From Phyto melanocephala (lineage: Eukaryota; Arthropoda; Insecta; Diptera; Rhinophoridae): a stretch of 64,000 nucleotides of DNA. The stretch's first letter is position 1; every line of letters begins with the position of its first letter. A program made the translations under genes and the position numbers. The notes under the pieces were generated by a model. The model did no database searches. It saw only the letters and a program-made list of their open reading frames with translations, and had not been told where the DNA came from. The stretch is from NCBI GenBank assembly GCA_941918925.1, contig OW799234.1, forward strand, positions 47,336,412-47,400,411. The letters are read 5' to 3'. Positions 23,254-36,307 of this stretch are shown here, one piece after another.

Positions 23254-25344
23254 TTACAATTTGAGTTTTAATAAACTACAACAATACAAATGTTTCTGTT
23301 TAGTTAGAATTTTCGTTAAAATATCCGCAGCATTTTCATTCGATGCTACATACTTAACATCTATACATTTTTGTTCATATTTTTCTCTTATATAGTGGTA
23401 GCGAATGTCGATATGTTTGCTTTTCTTTTGGACTGTTGGATTTTTAACCATAAATGCTGCACTTTGATTGTCGCAGAAGACAGAAGTAGATGATGACGTA
23501 TACTCTTCAAAACCTAATTCATTTAAAAGGCATCGATGAAAAATGACTTCCTTTGTGCCTTGACATAAAGCGATATACTCGGCTTCCATCGTACTTAGCG
23601 CCACCACGGATTGTTTTCGGGATTCCCATGCTATAGGACCACCAGCCATAAAAATTACAAACCCTGAATAAGACTTTCTATCAATGCAATCACTTCCCCA
23701 ATCAGAATCTGTGAAACATTCAAAGTTGTTTAAATTATTAGAAAAACTTAATTTGCCTGTTGGATTTTTCTTTAGGTATCTGAGGACGTATTTTGCAGTT
23801 GCAAAATGGACTTCATGTGGGTGTGTATTAAATTGGGCTAGTTTTGATACTACGTGCATCAAATCTGGTCTCGATATTACGGCCAAGTACATCAATGCGC
23901 CAATTAAACTTTGATAGCCTGTAGTTTCTAAATTTTTACATTGTTTTTCACATTTTCTTAATGTCGTACCACTAGGCCATGGAGTAGCCGCAGATTTACA
24001 ATTTGACATACCCCATCTTTCCAACAATTCTTCTGTATATTGTTTCTGATGAACTGTGATGTCACCTCTTGTACCATCTCGACTTATCTCCATCCCCAAA
24101 TAAAATGAAATGGTGCCTTTATTAACAGCTTTTACCTCTTTGTTTAAACCTTCAATTATTTCATGCATATCTTGCTCATTTTTACACGCCATTAATATAT
24201 CGTCGACGTAAATTGCAATAAAACAAAATTTTGTTTCGTTTCGTTTTACGTAAACACAAGTGTCGGACTTACATCTTTGAAAACCAATACTTATTAGAAT
24301 GTCGTTAACCTTTTTGTTCCATTCTCGACCCGCCTGTTTTAAACCGTATAGTGCTTTATTAAGCTTACACACTCTGTTAGGATGCTGCTTGCTCTCGAAC
24401 ATTTTTGGCTGTATCATGTAAACATCGTCTGTTAATTCTCCATTTAAGTAAGCTGATTCTATGTCAATGTGGTTTACTAGTAACTTGTGCCTTGCGGCCA
24501 ATGCCAACAATAAACGTATAGTAGAATGCCTTACTACTGGAGCAAACGTTTCTTGATAGTCAGATTTAAATTTTTGCGAACACCCTTGTGCAACAAGTCT
24601 TGCTTTATATTTTTCTATTTCTCCATTCGGCAAACGTTTTACAACAAACACCCATTTACACCCTATTACATTTTTTCCATTTGGCCTCTCAACTAATGTC
24701 CAAGTTTTATTATTAATTAAAGAATTGAATTCTGTCTTCATAGCTAATTTCCAGTTCTCACTGTCTTCTGAGTTTAATGCTTCATTAACAGAAGTTGGGT
24801 TTTCAATAATAGAATTTAACATTTCAGGGCCATTTTGAGTAACATACACTTTGCGTGGTCTCCCTTTTCCACCTGATTTAACTATTTTAGGCCTACCTCT
24901 TTTTCTTTTGTTGTTTTCTGCAGTTATGTTTTCATTTTCAGTTTCGCTACTAGATTCACTCACATCTTCTTCAGATTCACCAGATTGTACAATTCCTTTA
25001 ATAAGCTGTTTACTATTACTAATATTTTTGACACCTACCTCAGAATGAATATTATTGTTTGGGTTTTCGTTAAATATATCTACACAAAACATTTCTTGTT
25101 CATTGTTAAATTCAATTTTTTCAAAAGATTTTTCGAAAAATATGACGTCTCGAGCAACAACGATTTTTCTCGTTTTAGGGTTATATAAACGGTAACCTTT
25201 AGTGTGTAACTGGTATCCAACAAATTTCATTTTTAAACCTTTTGGTAAAAATTTACTGAATTTTGGTTTTATGCGTTTGTCTAACACGACGGCATCACAT
25301 CCGAACGTTTTTAAATGAAACACCGATGGTTTTTGCCTACCCAT
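23254..25344 (-). pseudogene. Copia pol, reverse transcriptase and RNase H part
   Basis: An open frame of 696 residues. Its first part is the integrase C-terminal region (VFHLKTFGCDAVV). The RT follows with NKTWTLVERP, CKWVFVVKRLPNGEIEKYKA and QGCSQKF; the catalytic YVDD is about halfway along. RNase H at the end shows CFTDSDWGSD, SGFVIFMAG, STMEAEYIAL and KHIDIRYHYIRE, all Copia-type. The frame is shifted by one base from the upstream integrase frame around 25325-25344, in an A-rich run. Translation of the true polyprotein would stop there. Confidence 0.9.
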
Positions 25345-26500
25345 TTTTCGTAAGGTGTAACATCACCAAGTACTTTTGTAGGTGATCTGTTACGTAAATA
25401 CGTGGACGTATATACTGCCTCGGCCCATAAGTATTTTGGCAAACGTGATTGTTCTAATAAACAACGCGCCATCTCGACTAGGGTCCTGTTGGCCCTTTCC
25501 GCAACACCATTTTGTTGCGGTGAATAGCTAACCGTTGTCTGGTGCACTATTCCCTTTTTTGAAAAAAATTCTTTAAACCTAGAATTTAAAAATTCCGTTC
25601 CATTGTCACTTCGTACGACTTTTATTTGGCGGCCTGTCTGCTTCTCCGCAATCGCAGCAAAATTAGTAAATGCTTCAAATGCATCACTTTTATGTTTAAG
25701 AAAAAAGGTTGATACGTATCGAGAGTAGTCATCTATAATTGTCATAAAATATAATGATCCACCAATACTATTAACGCCAATTGGCCCACATAGATCTGTA
25801 TGCACCACCTCTAATAAATCAGATGTTTGCACACTGCCATAATTTGTGTATGGTTTTGCAGAAATTTTGTTCACTGCACACGTCACACAATCTATTTTGT
25901 GAGGTATTTTTATATTTAAGCCATTTACCATCTTTTTATTTGATAATTTAAATAAATCTTTTACGTTAATGTGTCCATATCTTTCATGCCATTTTCTACC
26001 TTCAATTTCATCACAAACGGAATTAACAATTTCAATTTCTTTCATTACCTTTACTTTTGCAATAAAAACTCCTTCATTTAATACAGCTGTCAAAATATTT
26101 TCGTTTTCTTTACTTTTCATAAAAGCTCTATTGTTTACGAAATTAACAGAATGGCCTGCTTTTAAAATTTTGTTTATAGAAATAAAATTGGAGTGTAATT
26201 TTGGGACGTACCAAACATTATGTAAAGTGAGCTTACAAAAATCTGTTTTAATTCGAACTTCACCAATACCTTCGGCATTAACACTCTCACCAGATGCTAA
26301 TATTATACTTTGTTTTGATTCTTTTAACTTTGAAAAGCTCTCTTTTGTTCTGCACATATGTGATGTTGCGCCGCTGTCTAATATAAACGGCTCTGTTAAC
26401 TGCAAGAAACTTTCATGTAAAGAACACGCAAACTCGTTTTCGTTATCTTTACATTGCGAACGAATGTGCCCTTTTTTTCCACAACGATAACATTTAATGT
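25311..26500 (-). pseudogene. Copia Gag end, protease and integrase part
   Basis: The open frame begins upstream of ATG 26405 and reads a CCHC knuckle (CYRCGKKGHIRSQC) near 26490-26450, then the aspartic protease motif LDSGATSHM. The GAG-pre-integrase HH-CC segment (HERYGHIN ... CVTCAV) follows. The integrase core is next, with HTDLCGP (first Asp), SDNGTEF (second Asp) and SPQQNGVAERANRTL (Glu). It ends by frameshift at YEKWVG. The N-terminal Gag is absent. Confidence 0.9.
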
Positions 26501-26520
26501 TGTTAACATTAAAATCGTTT

Positions 26521-28286
26521 AACTTACCTAATTAATTGAACACTTTTTTAGCAATTTTTTTTTTTCTTTGTACGTATACATATTTAAGCTTCTATTTAAA
26601 GGCATGTAACAAAAATTCAAAAATAACCAAACATAAACATATATTAAGAGCATAAATAGTTTAAGTTAAGAGTGAATTTAAGCATCTAAATATTTAAAAA
26701 AAATCAACAGTTTTTGCTATCAGTAGAGGTATACACACTCATATTTACAAAATTTCCATTGTATAAATAATTATTAAATTATTTATGAAAAATTCTCACA
26801 ATACAACAATTACGAATACTCTAAAATAATTATTAAAATATATTTTTTTTATTTATAGTTAATTTTCTTTTCTCCAAAAGTGACCAATATATAGATAAAT
26901 ATTTAAGGAAAACAGCTATTTATTTAATTTGAGAAATACATGCAGTCATGCATGATGATGAGTCATGCTGATTTTGGAATAGTTGATATTAAAAAAACAG
27001 GCTGTTTTTTTTTTTTTAATTGACAAAAAAAACCCAAATAGTGGAGTTTTTTATAAAATCATATTCTATATTTTATTATGATATTTCTGTCGTAATTGAA
27101 GAACTGAAATTAAATTGGACTTAATGCATTTGAAGTTCTAAAAATCATAAACAAAAAATTTGTAACTTTAACTTACTTCCCAGTTTTATAATTGGAAACC
27201 CCTTTTTTGTTATGTTATTGGTTTTATTAAATAAAAGTGTTAATATAGTATTTTGCGTTTTAAAACTATTGGGAGATTCACAGTAGTGTCATAAAGTCAT
27301 ATGTCCTATAATAATAACATGAAAAATTAAGACTATTGTGAACAACCCCTCATAATTAAGTGTGCTATTTTGAATTTAAATCAGCTGATGTAAAACAATT
27401 ATAAAAATAAATATTTTCTTTCATAGTGCCAAAAACAAGTAAAAAAAACAAAATAATAGCCGGTTTGTTTGTGCGAAAAGTACATTTTAGATGTTGTAAT
27501 GGCAAACTCAAGTAAATAAATTACAAATAAATTTAATTTTGTTTGATAAACAAAAACAACAGAGTCCTTAGCCGATCTTATTTGACGCCACCAGTGATTT
27601 GTTATCAAAAATTAGCAACTGCGCGCAAATTTGGATCTCGGCCCGATAAAATTATACAATGAACGGCGACAGCTTACAAAAACTGTTGCGGCTTGGCTTA
27701 GCCGTTTAGCACAGGTCTCTGCTTATTAAATACGACAGCACAATAAACATAGCGTACAAAGTTCTATTGTTACCTACCGTTGCCACATGCAAGTGCAAGT
27801 GAAAAAAAACCAATACACTAACACTTTTTTACTAATACAACCACACTTTGGCAACCTGCGACTCAGCTTGCGAAGAAATTTTTAAGCAAGTAGATTTTTA
27901 AGTTACGGCAACTGAAGTGACAAGCCGAAAAACAGTGTTGTCTAATACTGAGTTTTTTGTTAACTCACTAATATATCATACAGTTGTGGTAAATAATTCA
28001 GCTTGTTTTTTTAATAAATATGTATATATTTATATGAAGAATATTAAGAAAAAAATATAAATATTCATTTAAAATGTAAGTTTTAATATAAATATCAATT
28101 TTTAATAAAAAAAAATATATTAAAAAGTTATATGCCTAAAGGTAACGGTAAATGTGGCTATTGACAACACTTAATTACGAATTGAAGCAGCTCGATTTGT
28201 TTTAAATTTGTTTGAAGTTTATCTGTTGACGACATTTTAAAAATGAACTTGCACTGTCCTGTGTAGCCACTCAAAAAATTTATTTG
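26521..28286. other. Intergenic, no gene seen
   Basis: AT-rich sequence beyond the truncated Copia element. No Gag-like frame continues here. The open frame 27399-27608 (minus) lacks recognisable features. The part 27640-27960 is somewhat less AT-rich but unassigned. Confidence 0.45.
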
Positions 28287-29343
28287 TTTTTATACCCGCC
28301 ACCAAAAAAATGGTGGGGGTATATTCATTTTGTCATTCCGTTTGTAACACATCGAAATATCCATTTTAGACCCCATAAAGTATATATATTCTGAATCAGG
28401 GTTTGATTTGATGACGATCTAGCTATGTCCGTCCGTCTGTCCGTCTGTCCGTCTGTTGAAAGCACGATAGAGGTCGCACCGAAAAAGCTAGTGGGCTCAA
28501 ATTTTGCCAGAATCTTTCTTATAGACAAGGTTTGTTTGGTATTGAAAATGGGCTAAATCGGAATATTAGGCAGAGAGTTATAGCTCGTAAAGCAAGAATA
28601 GGTCGAAAAAACCGTGTCCTGCTAACATCGAATAAAATGGAATTGTGTCCAAACGGATGAACGTAGAGTCATGAAACTTCGAATATATATATATATATAT
28701 TATATATATATATATATATATTGCTTAAATCTGTGCATTAGAAAAGGAGTTATAGGTCAAAATGTACGAAAATTTATACCGCTCAGTGTATATTTGAAGT
28801 TTAAAACGTAATAAAACTGACAAAACTATATGTACGGTTCTGAAATTTTGCAAACATGGTTTTTTGGTCAAAGTCTTCGTTATAACGGAAAATAAATGTG
28901 CCACGCCCACTTTTTTTTTAAATTTGTATAAAAATATATTAGTCATATTCATTAGCATTTATTCATTGCAGATGGCGACATCTGTTGAAGGCGCCACTAC
29001 ATTTTGCAAACACTGAGGATGATGTCTTTGCTAAACATCACGTAGAACACTAGATGACTCTAGTAACATTTTTTTGCACAAACTACAAAGGAATTTTATA
29101 GGGGTTTGTGAAAACGAAAATGACCGAAGTTTGTTGACAAAAATTAACTAGAGTAATGATTTGTGCCCAACTTTACATATAGTTAGTTGTACACACAGTT
29201 TTATGAGGTTTAAGATTTAAAAATATTAACAAAAAATGTGCATCAGCAGATTTAAAATAAGTATTTGAATATTTAAAATACATTTTTTAACTAAATTATT
29301 TTTATCTATTCTTTTGTAAAGGGTGGTTAAATTTTAAGGGCCA
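28287..29343 (-). repeat. DINE-1-like repeat, 3' part, minus orientation
   Basis: Starts TTTTTATACCCGCCACC and carries the shared phrases in reverse (CATTTTAGACCCCATAAAGT, CCGTCCGTCTGTCCGTCTGT). An (AT)n tract lies at about 28686-28721. It is interrupted at 29344 by sequence with the CAGGGTGATTCAAAAT end. Confidence 0.7.
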
Positions 29344-29590
29344 CAGGGTGATTCAAAATAGACATGCTCAGCATTTTGCTAAAACAGGAAATTTATTAGT
29401 AAGATTTTGATTTTTAAAGTTCTATAACATTTTACTTTTAGAAGATTTTCAAACGAAATAAGTTTTGTATAATTTTAAAATTTGTTAGCCATTAATACAT
29501 GAAAATAAATTGTTTATAATGTTTAGAAATAATTTTTTTTTTATCTCTAAATTTTCCTAAATTCCTTTTTTTAATACACCATAACTTCTA
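29344..29590 (+). mobile_element. TIR element fragment (CAGGGTGATTCAAAAT end)
   Basis: Begins CAGGGTGATTCAAAATAGAC and matches 41203-41460 over about 240 bp. The opposite inverted end is not present here. It is non-coding; the superfamily is not clear, though the end sequence is mariner-like. Confidence 0.55.
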
Positions 29591-29795
29591 GAAAACATAA
29601 GATCACAAAAAGAAATTAGCACCATTTAGTAGATAAAACTCTCCTCTATACCCCTTTACCCCATTTTATACCCGTTACGATCCGACCGTGATCAGCAGAC
29701 CAATTTTTGTGACACAAGGTCAAATAGTTTTTGCAAAATTTTAGTAAAAGAGCTAAACAAATTTTTTTGTAATGTGTTTTTTTGAAGTATTTGAG

Positions 29796-31305
29796 TTTTT
29801 ATATCCGCCACCAAAAAAATGGTATGTATATTCTTAATCGGGGTTTTATTTGATGACGATCTAGCTATGTCCGTCCGTCTGTCCGTCTGTTAAAAGCACG
29901 ATAGAGGTCCCATCGAAAAAGCTAGTGGGTTCAAATTTTGCCAGAATATGTCTTATACACAAGGTTTGTTTGGAATAGAAAATTGGCTAAATCGGAGTAT
30001 AAGGAAGAAAGAAAAATTGCCTAAATGCATGTATTAGGAAGGGAGTTAGAGATCAAAATGTACGAAAATTTATACCGCGCAGTGTATTTTCCAATATGTT
30101 AAAAATTTTAAACCTAATAAGAGTGACAAATTTAGATCTACGATTCTGAAATTTTGCAGGAATTGCTTTTTGGTCAAAGGCTTTCTTCTGATGGAAAATA
30201 AATGTGACACGCCAACAACAACGTTCCCATACGACGTTTTCTCTCAAATTCTTATAATTTCTCTATAAATCGAATAATAAAGGACTTTATTGAAATATCT
30301 AAGTTGTATTTATTAGCATAAATAACTTCGACACACCTACTATAACGCTCACTTTCCACGTTATTTACTGTTAATGAAATTTAAATTTATAAAACCGACA
30401 AAATTAGAGGTATGATGATAAAATTTGCTACGGAAATCCTTCTAGTCAATGTTATTGTTATGCCAGAAAATTTAGGTGACACGCCCACTCTTACGCCCAC
30501 ATCCTATATAATGCTTTATTTCAAATTCATATAATTTCTCAATGAATAAATATTTTGGAAGAATTACGGACTATATTGAAATATCTAAGTTGTATTTATT
30601 AGCAGAAATTTTATTGACACGCTTACTTTAACGCCCATTTTCACTGAAACACTTAATTTACGAAAACATTAAATTAAATTTTAAGGTTAAATTTTAAGGG
30701 CCGATGTTGATTTTGAATAAAGCACAAATTATTTAGGAAATTATTATCATTTCTTTTTTAATGATAATATTTGTATGGTTCAATTATGTATGGAACAAAA
30801 TATCGGCCAAATGGCCCCGCGACCTCAACGGCACACCTCGATCCGATAGTCCAAATTTTAAATAACATTGCTGATGCTCAATTGTTTCGCACGATGATGA
30901 GTCGAAGTTGACTGTTTTTTTGCCACACTATCGCGATAAACAGCAATGCTTCTCATTTAACGAATTTAGAAGGCATTCATAGATGTTCTAACATTTTATA
31001 CAGACCTGGGGCCGAATTACGGCATTCGATATCGATCGAAATTTTACTCGAACGATCGAGTATGCTTTAGGTATATAGATTCTAATAAGAGTTTTCAAAT
31101 TTCGATCACGTTCGAGTGCCGTAATTCGGCCTCTGTTTTAAATTTAAAATTTAACCATCCTTTACAAAGAAAGAGATGTATATTTTATTATAAAGAGATT
31201 ATTCCAAGCGATTAACAAAATAATAATTATTGTGCTTTAAATGTACACAAAATTGGTGGTGGGTATAAAAGATTCGGCACAGCCGAATATAGTGCTCTTA
31301 CTTGT
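29796..31305 (-). repeat. DINE-1-like repeat, near complete, minus orientation
   Basis: Runs from TTTTATATCCGCCACC to the palindrome ATTCGGCACAGCCGAAT and GTGCTCTTACTTG at 31305. Tandem unit phrases occur in reverse (CACGCCCAC, CTCATATAATTTCTC). Interrupted by a miniature element at 31008-31132. Confidence 0.75.
31008..31132. mobile_element. Miniature inverted-repeat element (GGGGCCGAATTACGG ends)
   Basis: Left end GGGGCCGAATTACGGCATTC; right end, reverse complemented, GAGGCCGAATTACGGCACTC. A 125-bp hairpin-forming insert with ATCGATCGAAATTT and its partner AAATTTCGATCACG inside. It lies directly after CAGACCTG in a DINE-like repeat, the same position as the different element at 13757-13889. 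Confidence 0.7.
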
Positions 31306-31676
31306 TTTTTTTGGCATTTCTCCTGATTTTCGTTAGTAATACGTATACACTACTTGCAAGTAAATACTTGCTTGTGGCAACGTAGGGTTATAAGACACTT
31401 TTTGTTTGAAAAGCAACAACAACATTTTTAAACCATTGTAAAATTTTAGAACAATAGGACAATATGACATGATAAGATACCTTGTGAATCACCCATATGT
31501 ATGTATGAGATTAACAACATTTTTAAAGCAAATAATAATATGAAACGCTTACGTAACTTACACGCAATGCTATACAAGCCTGCTTACGTATTATATTTAT
31601 TTTCAAAGTCAGACTTTAGGTCGCTTCACACTATTCTATAGATTAACATTGGATTTTGTCAGAGCAAAATAAAATG
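31306..31676. other. Intergenic, no gene seen
   Basis: Short AT-rich spacer between two DINE-like copies of opposite orientation. No signal recognised. Confidence 0.45.
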
Positions 31677-33650
31677 AAAACAAGTAAGAGCACTATATTC
31701 GGCTGTGCCGAATTTTTTATACCCACCACGAATTTTGTGTACATTTAAAGCACAATATTTATTATTGTGTTAATCGCTATAGAATAATCTCTTTATAATA
31801 AAATATGTATCACTTTCTTTGTAGAGGGTGGTTAAATTTTAAGGACCCATGTTTAAGGTGAACCACATCTAAACTTCAACTTTTTTCTTGTATTTCATTT
31901 GACATTTCTCAATCTCAGACTAACTCAATTTGAACCGTAGAAAGATACGCAATCGAGCAACGCTTTTAAATATTAAATATTTTTATAAAAATGGGCGTTC
32001 AAATCAAAATGCATTTTTTGCACTTCGTGATTATTTTGGTCAACAAAATCGTTCGAATTCGTCCACTATCGTGAGAATTGTAAAAAATATTTAAATGTCT
32101 GCAAAGCAGGTCTGTATGAAATGTGAAAACATCTGTGAATGCCATCTTAGTTCGTTGAATGGGAAACATTGCTGTTTTTTACGATAACGTGGCAAAAGAG
32201 CAAGCAACGTGCCCAACATCATCGTGCCCAACAATTGAGCATCAACATTGTCATTGAAAATTTGGACTATCAGATAGAGGAGTGGTGCCAAGGATGGGGG
32301 GGACCATTTGGCCGATATTTTGTTCAATACTTAATTGAACCATACAAATATTATCACTATAAAAATAAATGATAATAATTTCCTAAATAATTTGTGTTTT
32401 ATTCAAAATCACCAAAATCGACCCTAAAATTTAGCCACCTTTTACAAAAGAGTAGATAGATAAAATACGTGATATTTAGCAAAGACATCATCCTCATTGT
32501 TTGCAAAATGTAGTGGCGCCTTCAACAGATTTTGCCGTCTGCAATGAATAAATGCTAATGAAAATGACTAATATATTTTTATAAAAATTTAAGGAAAAAA
32601 GTGTGCGTGGCACATCTATTTTCCGTTATAACGAAGACTTTGACCAAAAAGCCATGTTTGCAAAATTTCAGAATCGTACATATAGTTTTGTCAGTTTAGT
32701 TACGCTTTAAATTTGAAATATACACTGTGCGGTATAAATTTTCGTACATTTTTATCTATAACTCTTTTCCTAATTCATAGATTTAAGCGATTTTCAGGGA
32801 AAAATATTCTTTTGACTCGATAAATATATATTCGAAGTTTCATGACTACGTTTATGCGTCTGGACACAATTCAAAAGTGAAAGTGGGCGTTATAGTAGGC
32901 GTGTCAAAGTTGTTTTTGCTAATGAGTACAACTTATGTGTTTCAATATAGTCCTTTATTATTCCAAAATCTTTATTAATAGAGAAATTATATGAATTTTA
33001 GTTAAAACGCTATATGGGAGGTGGGCGTAAAAGTGGGCGTGGCACATTGATTTGCCGATACAAGAAAGCGTCTCACCAAAAAGCAAAGTGTGCAAAATTT
33101 CAGAGTCGTACATCCAATTATGTTGCTTTTATGACGTTTTTGTTTTTAAATATACCGACAAATACACTGTGCGGTATAAATTTTCGTACATTTTGATCGA
33201 TAACTCCTCTCCTAATGCATAGCTTAAGACAATTTTCGGGGAAAAATATTTTCTTTACCCAGGAAATATATATTCGAAGTTTCATGAGTCTACGTTAAGG
33301 TGTTTGGACACAATTCCATTTTATTCGATGTTCGAAGGACACGGTTTTTTCGACCTACTCTTGCTTTTCGAGCTATAACTCTCTTCCTAATATTCCGATT
33401 TAGCCCATTTTCAATACCAAACAAACCTCTACAAGAAAGATTCTGGCAAAATTTGAGCCCCCTAGCTTTTTCGGTACGACCTCTATCGTGCTTTCAACAG
33501 ACGGACGGACATAGCTAGATCGTCATAAAATCAAACCCCGATTCAGAATATATATACTTTATGGGGTCTAAAATGGATATTTCGATGTGTTACAAACGGA
33601 ATGACAAAATGAATATACCCCCACCATTTTTTTGGTGGCGGGTATAAAAA
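31677..33650 (+). repeat. DINE-1-like repeat, near complete
   Basis: Starts AACAAGTAAGAGCACTATAT with palindrome ATTCGGCTGTGCCGAAT and ends CCACC, T tract, GGTGGCGGGTATAAAA. Around 32450-32900 its interior matches 42550-42960, so these two copies belong to one sub-version. Open frames 33014-33196 and 32169-32372 are repeat translations. Confidence 0.8.
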
Positions 33651-34175
33651 TATAAAATTTTCTCTGTACAATTTGTGTCTACACTATCACACTTGAAACA
33701 AAAACAAATCTGCGTAGTATATAAACAGCTGTTTTTTATTATTTTCATCACAGATGGAAAATTTAATACAATCGTCATTTTTTATACTGATTCTAATAGT
33801 ATTTCATTAATTACTTTTTTATCTTATATGTTAATAGGCAAATCGATTTTTTGTTACACAAAACTGTAAAACTTACATGGGTCGCTTTAATAAATCGTAT
33901 CAAAATTAAATAAATAAAAAAATAAAATATTTCTTATAAAAATATTTAAGTTTTATATAATTTTTAGTTAGAATTTTATTTATTTTTAATACATCACAGT
34001 CTAAAAATTATTTTAATGAAATATATATTAATATCGACAAAATTTTAATTTTCCTTACCTGATTTTGTCTATATGCTTCCGTAAAAACACAATTCTGATA
34101 AAATGAAAAATCATAGTGATTAGAGAAATTTCTTAAAATGTACAGAGCTGAACGACTGTCAAATATTCCGTTTAC
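33651..34175. other. Intergenic, no gene seen
   Basis: AT-rich spacer between inverted DINE-like copies. No supported gene. Confidence 0.45.
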
Positions 34176-36307
34176 ATTTTTATACCCGCCACCAAAAAAA
34201 TGGTGGGGGCATATTCATTTTGTCATTCCGTTTGTAACACATCGAAATATCCATTTTAAACCCCATAACGTATATATGTATGTTCTGAATCGGTGTTTCA
34301 TTTTATGACCATCTAGCTAGGTCCGTCCGTCTGTCCGTCTGTTGAAAGCACGATAGAGGACGCACGGAAAAAGCTAGGGGTGTAAAATTTTGCCAAATTC
34401 TTTCTTATTCACAAGGTTTGAAAATGGGCTAAATCGGAATATTAGGAAGAGAGTTATAACGCGCAATGCAAGAGTAGGTTGAAAATACCGTGTCCTTTGA
34501 ACATCGAATAAAATGCAACTATGTCCAAACGCATTAGCGTACAGTCATAAAACTTCGAATATATATTTCTCGAGTTAAAACAATATTTCTCCCTAAAAAT
34601 TTCTTAAATCTCTGCATTAGGAAATAGTTATAGATCAAAATGTACGAAAATTTGTACCGCGCAGTTTATTTTTCAGTATATTTAAAATTTAAAACCTAAT
34701 AAAACGGACATAATTAGATGTCCGATCCTGAAATTTTGCACACTTTGCTTTTTGGTGAGGGGCTTTGTTTTAACGGAAAATCAATGTGACACGTTCATTT
34801 TTACGCCCACCTCCCATATAACGTTTTACCAAATATTCATATAATTTCTCTATGAATAAAGATTTTGGAATAATAAAGTACTATATTGAAATACCTAAGT
34901 TTATTTATTTGCAGAAATAACTTTGACGCGCCTACTATAACACCCACTTTTCACGTTATCTACCGTTAATGAAAATTAAAAGCTCATAAAACCGACAAAA
35001 TTAGAGCTATGACGATGAAATTTGCTACGTATATCCTTCCAGTCAAAGTCATTACTATGCCAGAAAATTAAGGTGACACGCCCACTTTTACGCCCACCTC
35101 CCATATAATGCTTTATCTCAAATTCATATAATTTCTCAATGAATAAGGATGGAATACTAAAGGACTATATTGAAATATCTAAGTTGTATTCATTAGTTGA
35201 AATATTTTTGACACGCCTACTATAACGCCCACTTTTCACGTTATCTACCGGTATTGAAATTTAAAAGCTCACAAAACCGATAATATTAGAGGTATGATGA
35301 GAAATTTGCTACGTATATTTTTCTAATCAATGTTATTATTATGCCTTAAAATTTAGGTGACACACCCACTTTAACGCCAACCTCCCAAATAACGGCTTAT
35401 CTTAAATTCATGTAATTTTTCTATTGACAAAGTTTTTGCAAAAAATAAAGGATTATATTGAAATATCTAAGTTGTATTTATTAGCAGAAACTTTATTGAC
35501 ACGCCTAATTTAACGCCTACTTTCGTTGAAAGACTAAATTTACAAAACCATTTTACTATCATATCGAAGGGTGGTTAAATTTTAAGGGCCGATGTTGATT
35601 TAAAATAAAACACAAATTATTTAAGAAATTATTATCATTTCTTTTTATAGTGATAATATTTGTATGGTTCAATTAAGTATTGAACAAAATATCGGCCAAA
35701 TGGTCCCCCCCATCCTTGGCGACACTCCTCATCTGATGGTCCAAATTTTCAATGACAATGTTGATGCTCAATTGTTGGGCATGATGATGAGTCGAGGTTG
35801 ACTGCTGTTTTGCCACACTATCGCAAAAAACAGCAATGGTTCCCATTCAACGAACTAAGAAGGCGTTCACAGATTTTCTAACATTTTATACAGACCTGTT
35901 TTGCAGACATTTAAATATTTTTTACAATTCTCCCGATTGTGGACGAATTTGAACGATTATGTTGATCAAAAGAATTACGAAGTGCACAAAATGCATTTTG
36001 TTTTGAACGCCCATTTTTTTAAAAAACCTGAATAACTTTAAAGCGTTGCTCATTTGCGTATCTTTCCACGGATCAAAATGAGTAAATTTGAGATTGAGAA
36101 ATGTCAAGTGAAATGCAGAAAACAAACTACTAGGTGTAGTTCACCTTCAACATGGGCCCTTAAAATTTAACCACCCTATACAAAGAAAGTGATACGTATT
36201 TTATTATAAAGAGATTATTCCATAAATATTGTGCTTTAAATGTACACAAAATTGGTGGTGGGTATAAAATATTCGGCACAGCCGAATATAGTGCTCTTAC
36301 ATGTTTT
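34176..36307 (-). repeat. DINE-1-like repeat, near complete, minus orientation
   Basis: Runs from TTTTTATACCCGCCACC to ATTCGGCACAGCCGAAT and GTGCTCTTACATG. Together with 31677-33650 it forms a large inverted pair with a 525-bp spacer, a possible long hairpin in RNA. Three tandem units of about 290 bp carry CACGCCCAC...CTCCCATATAA phrases. Confidence 0.8.

Larger units (their letters stand above)
22964..26520 (-). mobile_element. Ty1/copia LTR retrotransposon, 5' truncated
   Basis: Order on the minus strand: Gag zinc knuckle, protease, GAG-pre-integrase and integrase, reverse transcriptase, RNase H, polypurine tract, 3' LTR. Integrase before RT is the Copia order. The 5' LTR and most of Gag are missing; recognisable sequence stops near 26520 and an in-frame stop follows at about 26536. 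A frameshift separates integrase from RT, so this copy is not functional. Confidence 0.85.
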
